A stretch of 36,151 nt of DNA from Nonomuraea terrae (GTDB taxonomy: Bacteria > Actinomycetota > Actinomycetes > Streptosporangiales > Streptosporangiaceae), in NCBI RefSeq assembly GCF_004348995.1, contig NZ_SMKQ01000074.1, positions 1-36,151 on the forward strand, in the 5' to 3' direction. The notes below the pieces were generated by a model, which made no database searches, was not told the DNA's origin, and saw nothing but the letters and a program-made list of their open reading frames with translations. Made by a program: the position numbers and the translations under genes. This document shows positions 31,253 through 36,151 of this stretch, one piece after another (the first letter of the stretch is position 1; each line of letters starts with the position of its first letter).

Positions 31253-31917
31253 GACGTCTCCGTGGAGGGGCAGACGACGAGCTCTCTCACCTCGCAACCG
31301 GCCGGCTGCCGCAGCGCGAAGACCACGGCCTGCGCCACGTCCGCCGGGTCGTTCAGCCCCGCCTCCGGGCCCGGTTTGTACTGTTCGGGACGGCCGTCGA
31401 AGAAGCCCGTCCGCATGCCGCCCGGGATGAGCAGGGTGACCCCGACCTCGCCGCGCATCTCGGTCGCGAGCGCCCTGGTGAAGCCGACGACGCCGAACTT
31501 CGAGGCCGAGTACGCCGAGGCGTCGCTCAGCGGCCGCAGCCCCAGCGTCGAGGCGCAGGTGACGACCGTGCCCCTGGTGTGCTTCAGGTACGGCAGCGCC
31601 GCCCGCACGACCGAGGCGGTGCCCAGCAGGTTGACCTTGATGACGCGTTCCCAGTCGTCGGCGGGCACGTCCTCCAGCCGGCCGCACGCGTCGATGCCGG
31701 CGGCCGTCACGACGCCGTGCAGGCCGCCGGCCCGCTCGGCGAGCTCGCGTACGGCCCGCTCGGCCTCGCCGCGGTCCGCCAGGTCCGCCGTGACGTGCTC
31801 GAAGCGCTGGTCGGGCGCGCGCACGTCGACGACCAGGGCCTTCCAGCCCTCCTTCTCCACGGCCTCGGCGGTGGCCAGGCCCAGCCCGGAGGCTCCCCCG
31901 GTGATCAAAATGTTCAC
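31243..31917 (-). CDS. Short-chain dehydrogenase/reductase
   Basis: A 224-aa classical SDR. MNILITGGASGLGLATAEAV is the cofactor loop, DLADRGEAERAV the adenine pocket, VTAAGIDACG the NAG-like strand, and Y136-x3-K140 in AYSASKFG the catalytic pair. LIPGGMRTGFFDGRPEQY is the substrate loop. Start is GTG 31917, overlapping the hldE stop as GTGA. It lies inside the heptose operon, so a reduction or oxidation of a sugar nucleotide or of the glycan is plausible, but sequence alone does not give the substrate. Confidence 0.86.
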   Translation of the reverse strand: MNILITGGASGLGLATAEAVEKEGWKALVVDVRAPDQRFEHVTADLADRGEAERAVRELAERAGGLHGVVTAAGIDACGRLEDVPADDWERVIKVNLLGTASVVRAALPYLKHTRGTVVTCASTLGLRPLSDASAYSASKFGVVGFTRALATEMRGEVGVTLLIPGGMRTGFFDGRPEQYKPGPEAGLNDPADVAQAVVFALRQPAGCEVRELVVCPSTETSWP

Positions 31918-33248
31918 TGGATCTCCCTGATCAGATTCGTTGTCGAACGCCCCGGCAGCGTGCTCAGCACGACGATCTCCGCGCCGAGCCTGCCGAGGAC
32001 CTCGGATTCGGGCAGCTCTTCCCCCTCGTAGTCGCCGCCCTTCACCCACACGTCGGGACGCAGCTGCTCGATGGCGGCGGCCGGGGTGTCCTGGTCGAAC
32101 ACCATCACCGCGTCCACGCAGCCCAGCGCCCGCAGCACCTCGACCCGGTCGCGCATGTCCACGATCGGCCTGGACGGGCCCTTGAGCCGGCGTACCGAGT
32201 CGTCGGAGTTGACGCAGACGACCAGCGCGTCGCCCAGTGCCCTGGCCCGCCGCAGCAGGCTCACGTGGCCGGCGTGCAGCAGGTCGAAGCAGCCGCCCGT
32301 GGCGATCAGCCGGCCGCCGGAGGCCCGGGTGAGCTTGGCCACCTCGAGCGCCGTGCGCGGCCGGTCGCCGAGCCGCTGCTCCTGCACCTTGACGCCGGCG
32401 GCGCCGCCGCGCTGCACGAAGTGCGAGGCCTCACCGACGCCGACGATCACCGCCTTCTCCGCGTCGGCGCCGCCGGCCAGGGCGAGGGCCGCGGCGCTGG
32501 CGAGCCGGTCGCCCGCCCCGCACGCGTCCTGCCCGCCGGCCCGCACCGGCGGCGGCACCCGGGTCAGCGGGCCGCCCTCCACGGCCAGCGCGGCCCCGCG
32601 CTCGCCGGTGGTGACGGCCACCGCCTTGGCCCGCAGGGCCCGGACCAGGCTGCGGGCGGCCTGGTCCGGGCCGTGGTAGCCGTCGGGGCACAGCTGCCTG
32701 GCCTCCGCCTCGCTGGGCGTCAGCAACGCGCAGCCCGGCATCGGCCGCTCGCCCCTGGGGTGCGGGTCCCACACCACCGGCACGTCGCTCCCGCGCAGCA
32801 GCTCCCCGGCCATCCTGGCCACGCCCCTGCCGTAGTCGGAGACCAGCACCGCCCCGGCCGCCGCGATCGCCTCGGCCGCCTCCGGCGTGGGCGAGTAGCG
32901 GGCCGTGCCGTCGCCGGTGTCCAGCCGGACCAGCGTCTGGCCGCGTGCCCTGACCCGGGTCTTGCGCACGGTGCCGCCGCGCAGCGGGACCCGTACCAGC
33001 TCGACCTCCTCCGACAGCAGCGCGCACAGGCGGTGCCCGTCGGCGTCATCGCCGATCGCCGTCACCAGCACGACCTCGGCGCCGTCACGGGCGGCCAGCA
33101 GTGCCGCCAGGCCCGCCCCGCCGGGGCGGGCCTGCTCGGCGCAGACCTCCACCACCGGCACGGGCGCGTCGGGGCAGAGGCGTTCGGCCTCGCCCTCGAC
33201 GTCCACGTCGAGCAGCGTGTCCCCCAGAACGACCAGCGGTCCCGTCAC
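31914..33248 (-). CDS. hldE: Bifunctional heptose-7-phosphate kinase/heptose-1-phosphate adenylyltransferase
   Basis: A 444-aa fusion. The N-terminal ribokinase-type domain (about 1-290) phosphorylates D-glycero-D-manno-heptose 7-phosphate at C1: VVLGDTLLDVDVEGEAERL, ARPGGAGLAALLAARDG, LVSDYGRGV, and GGQDACGAGDRLASA for the catalytic Asp. The C-terminal nucleotidyltransferase (about 310-444) adds AMP: ATGGCFDLLHAGHVSLLRRA with the HxGH motif, NSDDSVRRLKGPSRP, and VKGGDYEGEELPE. The domain order is that of E. coli HldE. Start is GTG 33248, overlapping the gmhA stop (GTGA). A separate D,D-heptose 1,7-bisphosphatase (GmhB), needed between the two steps, is not in the window. Confidence 0.93.
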   Translation of the reverse strand: MTGPLVVLGDTLLDVDVEGEAERLCPDAPVPVVEVCAEQARPGGAGLAALLAARDGAEVVLVTAIGDDADGHRLCALLSEEVELVRVPLRGGTVRKTRVRARGQTLVRLDTGDGTARYSPTPEAAEAIAAAGAVLVSDYGRGVARMAGELLRGSDVPVVWDPHPRGERPMPGCALLTPSEAEARQLCPDGYHGPDQAARSLVRALRAKAVAVTTGERGAALAVEGGPLTRVPPPVRAGGQDACGAGDRLASAAALALAGGADAEKAVIVGVGEASHFVQRGGAAGVKVQEQRLGDRPRTALEVAKLTRASGGRLIATGGCFDLLHAGHVSLLRRARALGDALVVCVNSDDSVRRLKGPSRPIVDMRDRVEVLRALGCVDAVMVFDQDTPAAAIEQLRPDVWVKGGDYEGEELPESEVLGRLGAEIVVLSTLPGRSTTNLIREIQ

Positions 33249-33793
33249 AGCGCCCCCTCCACCGCGTCGCACAGCAGGTGGATCAGGGCCAGATGCACTT
33301 CCTGAACGGTCGCCGTCTCCTCGGCCGGCACCGCGACCGCGTCGTCGCACAGGTCGGCCAGCGGGTTCGGCGCCGGCCCCGTCAGGGCCCAGGCCAGGAC
33401 CCCGCTCTCCTGTGCCGCCCGGGCCGCGGCCAGCACGTTCGCGCTGGAGCCGCTGGTGGACAGGCACAGCAGCACGTCACCGGGCCGGCCGTGCGCCCGC
33501 ACCTGGCGGGCGTAGACCTCGTCGGCGCCGTAGTCGTTGACGATCGCCGTCAGTGACGAGGCGTCGCCGTGCAGCGGGATCGCCGCGTACGGCCGCCGGT
33601 CGTCGCGGAACCTGCCGACCAGCTCGGCCGTCAGGTGCTGGGCCTCCGCGGCCGAGCCGCCGTTGCCGCAGGCCAGCAGCCTGCCTCCGGCGGCCAGCAC
33701 ACCGGCCAGCTTGCCGCCCCAGGCCCGGACGGTGACCGCGTGGTCGTCGACCTTCTCCAGGGTGTTCCACAGCTTTTCCAGATGAGCATCCAT
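33245..33793 (-). CDS. gmhA: Phosphoheptose isomerase (SIS domain)
   Basis: A 182-aa SIS-fold isomerase converting sedoheptulose 7-phosphate to D-glycero-D-manno-heptose 7-phosphate, the first dedicated heptose step. Landmarks are LLACGNGGSAAEAQHLTAEL, then FRDDRRPYAAIPL, VNDYGADEVYARQV, LCLSTSGSSANVLAA for the phosphate site, and TATVQEVHLALIHLLCDAVE with the catalytic Glu/His helix. Length is typical. ATG 33793 is 2 nt after the stop of the GT4 gene. Pairing with hldE makes the function secure; DiaA-like SIS proteins are the alternative but lack such context. Confidence 0.92.
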   Translation of the reverse strand: MDAHLEKLWNTLEKVDDHAVTVRAWGGKLAGVLAAGGRLLACGNGGSAAEAQHLTAELVGRFRDDRRPYAAIPLHGDASSLTAIVNDYGADEVYARQVRAHGRPGDVLLCLSTSGSSANVLAAARAAQESGVLAWALTGPAPNPLADLCDDAVAVPAEETATVQEVHLALIHLLCDAVEGAL

Positions 33794-33795
33794 GA

Positions 33796-34983
33796 TCAAC
33801 CCCCCAGGGCCGCCAGGCGGCACACCTTTCCGTCGATGACCTGCGCGTACACGGCTTCCGTCTGCTCGGCCACGCGCGGCCAGCCGTAGCGGGCGCGGGC
33901 CCTCCTCGCCCCGGCGGCGCCCAGCGCCGCCCGCCGTTCCCGGTCGCCGAGCAGGTCCTTCAGCGCCCTGGCCAGCGCCCGCGGGCGGCGCGGCGGCACG
34001 AGCACGCCGCAGCCCGCGACCGTGTCCAGGTGGCCGCCGACCGCCGAGGCCACGACCGGCACGCCGCACGCCATCGCCTCCACCGGCACCATGCCGAACG
34101 GCTCGTACCACGGCACCGTGACCACCACGTCGGCCGCGCGCATCAGCGCCGGGACCTCCCGGCGCGGGACGCTGCCGATCACGTGGACGCGGTCGTCGAT
34201 GCCGTAGCCCTCGGCCAGCTCCCGCAGCCGGACGACCTCCGTGTCGTCCCGGCTGCCGCCCGCGATCACCAGCTCCGCCCCGGGCAGCTGGCGCAACGCC
34301 CTGATCACGGTGTCCACGCCCTTGCGCGGCACCATGCGGCCGATGCTGAGCACCATGGGGCCGTCCGTACGCGGTGCGACCGGACCCTCCGGGCAGAACG
34401 CCGACAGGTCCACCCCGCACGGCACGACCATGACGCGGTGCTCGGGGACGCCCATCGCGACCAGTTCGCCCACCTCGTCGCTGCAGGTGGCCACCACGGC
34501 GTCGGCGCGCTGGCCGATCTCCCGCTCGGTCTCCAGGCGGTGCGCGGGGCTCGTGTCGGCCTCGCCCTGCCAGCGCCGCTTCACCGTGCCGAGCGCGTGG
34601 AACGTCTGCACCACGGGCACGCCGCGCGCCGCCCGCAGCGCCGCCTGGCCGCTCATCCAGAAGTGCGCGTGGATCACGTCCGGTGGGTGTTCGGACCAGC
34701 GCCGGGCCAGCCGCTCGGTGAACTCCGGCATGAACGGCGGCAGCTCGTCCTTCGGCACGGGAGCCGCCGGGCCGGCCGTGACGTACTCGACCGTGACGCC
34801 CGGCGCCAGGGGCACCGACTCCGGCTGCTCCCGCGAAGTCCGCCGGGTGTGGACCACGACCGTGTGCCCGCGCTCGGCGAGGGCCACCGCCAGCGCGGCG
34901 ACGTGCACGTTCTGGCCGCCGGAGTCCACGCCTCCGACCGCGGCCAGCGGGTCGGCGTGTTCCGAGATGAGATCCACCTTCAC
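33796..34983 (-). CDS. Glycosyltransferase family 4
   Basis: A 395-aa GT-B retaining transferase. The N-terminus MKVDLISEHADPLAAVGGVD with SGGQNVHVAALAVAL is like the sucrose-synthase/MshA branch of GT4. DVIHAHFWMSGQAAL, LSIGRMVPRKGVDTVIRAL and WYEPFGMVPVEAMACGVPVV (EX7E motif) mark the acceptor and nucleotide-sugar domains. It is not called mshA because of its place in the glycan operon. Start is GTG 34983, overlapping the preceding stop (GTGA). Donor and acceptor are unknown. Confidence 0.9.
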   Translation of the reverse strand: MKVDLISEHADPLAAVGGVDSGGQNVHVAALAVALAERGHTVVVHTRRTSREQPESVPLAPGVTVEYVTAGPAAPVPKDELPPFMPEFTERLARRWSEHPPDVIHAHFWMSGQAALRAARGVPVVQTFHALGTVKRRWQGEADTSPAHRLETEREIGQRADAVVATCSDEVGELVAMGVPEHRVMVVPCGVDLSAFCPEGPVAPRTDGPMVLSIGRMVPRKGVDTVIRALRQLPGAELVIAGGSRDDTEVVRLRELAEGYGIDDRVHVIGSVPRREVPALMRAADVVVTVPWYEPFGMVPVEAMACGVPVVASAVGGHLDTVAGCGVLVPPRRPRALARALKDLLGDRERRAALGAAGARRARARYGWPRVAEQTEAVYAQVIDGKVCRLAALGG

Positions 34984-35993
34984 TGCGTCAGCTCCCTCAC
35001 TGCCTTGACCACCTGCTCACTGGTCACCTGCGACAGGCACGGATGTCCGGGCACCGGGCACAGGCGCGCCCGGGTGCCCCGGCAGGGCGCGTCCTGGTCG
35101 CCGAGCAGCACCGCGGGCACCCCGTACGGCGCCCACCGCGCCGCGGGGACGACGGGGGCGAACAGGCTCACGACCGGGGTGCCGACCGCCGCCGCCAGGT
35201 GCGCCGGGCCGGTGTTGCCCGTCACGAGCACGCCGGCGCCCTCGATCACGGCGGCCAGCTCGGCCAGCGTCGTCCGGCCGCCCAGGTCCGCGGCGTCGCC
35301 GCCGGCGACGTAGGCGGTCAGGTCGCGCTCGGTGCCGGTCACGACGACCCGGTGGCCGTCCTCGGTCAGCTCCCGGACGGTCTGCCGGTGCCGTTCCGCG
35401 GGCCACGTACGGGCGGGGGCGGAGGTACCGGGGTGCACCACGACGTACGAACCGTCGCCGGCGAACGCGCCGATGTCCGGCAGCGGCCGCCGGACCGCGA
35501 GCCCGCCGTCGTCGCCGTCGGGCAGCTCGAACCCGGCCGCCCGCGCCACCGCCAGCATCCGCTCGGCCTCCGGCACGTCGACGTCCTCGTCCACCCGGTG
35601 GCGGACGTCCAGCAGCGAGCCGGGGTAGTCGTTGCTGATCGCGGTGATCCGGCCGACCCCCGCCAGCCGGAGCAGCAGCGCCAGCGGCAGCGCCGACTGG
35701 TGGAACGAGGTGAGGATCACCGCCTCGTCCACGCCGCGCACCCTGCCGACCAGATCGGCGACCCGCTCCTCGGTGACGGGCGGCGGGGTGTGGTCGATCC
35801 ACGGCGCGTGCCACGTGACCACCCGGTCGACGCCGGGCAGCAGCTCCGCGGCCGCCCGGCCACGCGGACCGGCCAGGAAGACCACCTCGCGGGCCAGCGT
35901 GCGCACGGCCCGCACGGCGGGTCCGGCCAGCAGCACGTCCCCGGCGTCGTCGAGCCGGGCCACGAGCACGCGCCCGCGCATGCGATCGGTCAT
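34980..35993 (-). CDS. Glycosyltransferase family 9 (heptosyltransferase-like), first copy
   Basis: A 337-aa GT-B enzyme. RVLVARLDDAGDVLLAGPAV is the GT9 N-terminal signature with the catalytic Asp, YVVVHPGTSAPARTWPAERH the nucleotide site, and VTGNTGPAHLAAAVGTPVVS the family C-terminal motif. LTSFHQSALPLALLLRLAG lies between. A Cys pair (CRGTRARLCPVPGHPCL) near the end is not usual for the family. ATG 35993 has a GGAAGG 7 nt upstream and overlaps the stop of the GT2 gene (ATGA). Downstream it is coupled to the GT4 gene. Probable donor is ADP-heptose, by family and context. Confidence 0.88.
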   Translation of the reverse strand: MTDRMRGRVLVARLDDAGDVLLAGPAVRAVRTLAREVVFLAGPRGRAAAELLPGVDRVVTWHAPWIDHTPPPVTEERVADLVGRVRGVDEAVILTSFHQSALPLALLLRLAGVGRITAISNDYPGSLLDVRHRVDEDVDVPEAERMLAVARAAGFELPDGDDGGLAVRRPLPDIGAFAGDGSYVVVHPGTSAPARTWPAERHRQTVRELTEDGHRVVVTGTERDLTAYVAGGDAADLGGRTTLAELAAVIEGAGVLVTGNTGPAHLAAAVGTPVVSLFAPVVPAARWAPYGVPAVLLGDQDAPCRGTRARLCPVPGHPCLSQVTSEQVVKAVRELTQ

Positions 35994-36151
35994 CGGCGTA
36001 CCTTCCATTCCCCCCGCAGCCGGTGCGCGCAGGCGACCGGCGGGATCACCACGCTGGTGAGCACCATGCGCAGCACCTCGTCCGGGGTGCGCGGCCCCGG
36101 CGTGACGCGCCGCCAGGCGAACTCGGCGGTCAGCGCCCCCCACCCGAGACC
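35990..36151 (-). CDS. Glycosyltransferase family 2, C-terminal fragment (cut by window)
   Basis: The last 53 codons and the stop of a gene that continues past the window end. The fragment reads GLGWGALTAEFAWRRVTPGP, then RTPDEVLRMVLTSVVIPPVA and a basic end (HRLRGEWKVRR). This resembles the C-terminus of actinobacterial GT2 proteins with a short amphipathic or membrane-associated tail; assignment is from this end only. Its TGA overlaps the following GT9 start, so it belongs to the same operon. Confidence 0.6.
   Translation of the reverse strand, partial: GLGWGALTAEFAWRRVTPGPRTPDEVLRMVLTSVVIPPVACAHRLRGEWKVRR

Noticed and set aside
33796..34983. mshA (mycothiol glycosyltransferase) as identity of the GT4 gene
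   Set aside because: The N-terminus is MshA-like, but the gene is coupled within the heptose operon and the resemblance is shared by a wide GT4 branch.

Overview
The window is about 36 kb of chromosomal DNA of very high GC content from a mycothiol-making actinomycete. Evidence for this is a complete mshC, the fabG-inhA pair, the DUF3090/SCO1664 gene set, GTG starts and strong third-position GC. The gene content fits Streptosporangiales (for example Nonomuraea-like), but genus is an inference. No rRNA, tRNA, insertion sequence, phage gene or CRISPR array is visible.

Layout. 1-5.4 kb: a lipoprotein lytic transglycosylase meets, tail to tail, a coupled pair made of a Tat-exported PHP-type metallohydrolase with a His-rich leader and a small orphan protein; a GH15 glycosidase follows. 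5.4-9.7 kb: a divergent YczE/MocR pair with an operator-like intergenic region, a 13-bp tandem repeat across the mocR stop codon, a TRIC-type channel and a POT peptide transporter. 9.8-16.1 kb: a long-chain acyl-CoA ligase, two secreted proteins sharing one C-terminal domain, a divergent HxlR regulator/NAD(P)H-binding protein pair and an atypical extended SDR. 16.1-18.5 kb: moaA with a DUF6457 gene, then a structured intergenic region, DUF3099 and dodecin. 18.9-25.4 kb: tldD-tldE, divergent from fabG-inhA, then a membrane-anchored secreted protein and an aldo/keto reductase. 25.5-29.4 kb: histidine phosphatase, DUF3090, SCO1664 kinase-like protein, NRDE Ntn-hydrolase and mshC. 29.4-36.15 kb: an eight-gene minus-strand operon, cut by the window edge, with glycosyltransferases, gmhA, a kinase-adenylyltransferase fusion hldE, an SDR and a UDP-xylose-synthase-like enzyme. 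This is an ADP-heptose and glycan assembly operon.

The two most notable items follow. (1) Between the moaA operon and DUF3099, three tandem perfect hairpins with unrelated stems all carry the same nine-base loop pattern. On the minus strand the loops read nnCCCCCGT, the last hairpin is followed by a T-run, and a promoter-like sequence lies just upstream. This looks like a small RNA of the C-rich-loop (6C-like) type. (2) The heptose operon implies that this Gram-positive organism makes a heptose-containing glycan. All seven of its gene junctions overlap or are 2 nt apart.

A genome-style pattern also stands out: nine genes have a TANNNT hexamer 6-8 nt before the start codon and little or no Shine-Dalgarno sequence, consistent with leaderless mRNAs. 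In two of these the hexamer contains the stop codon of the gene before.
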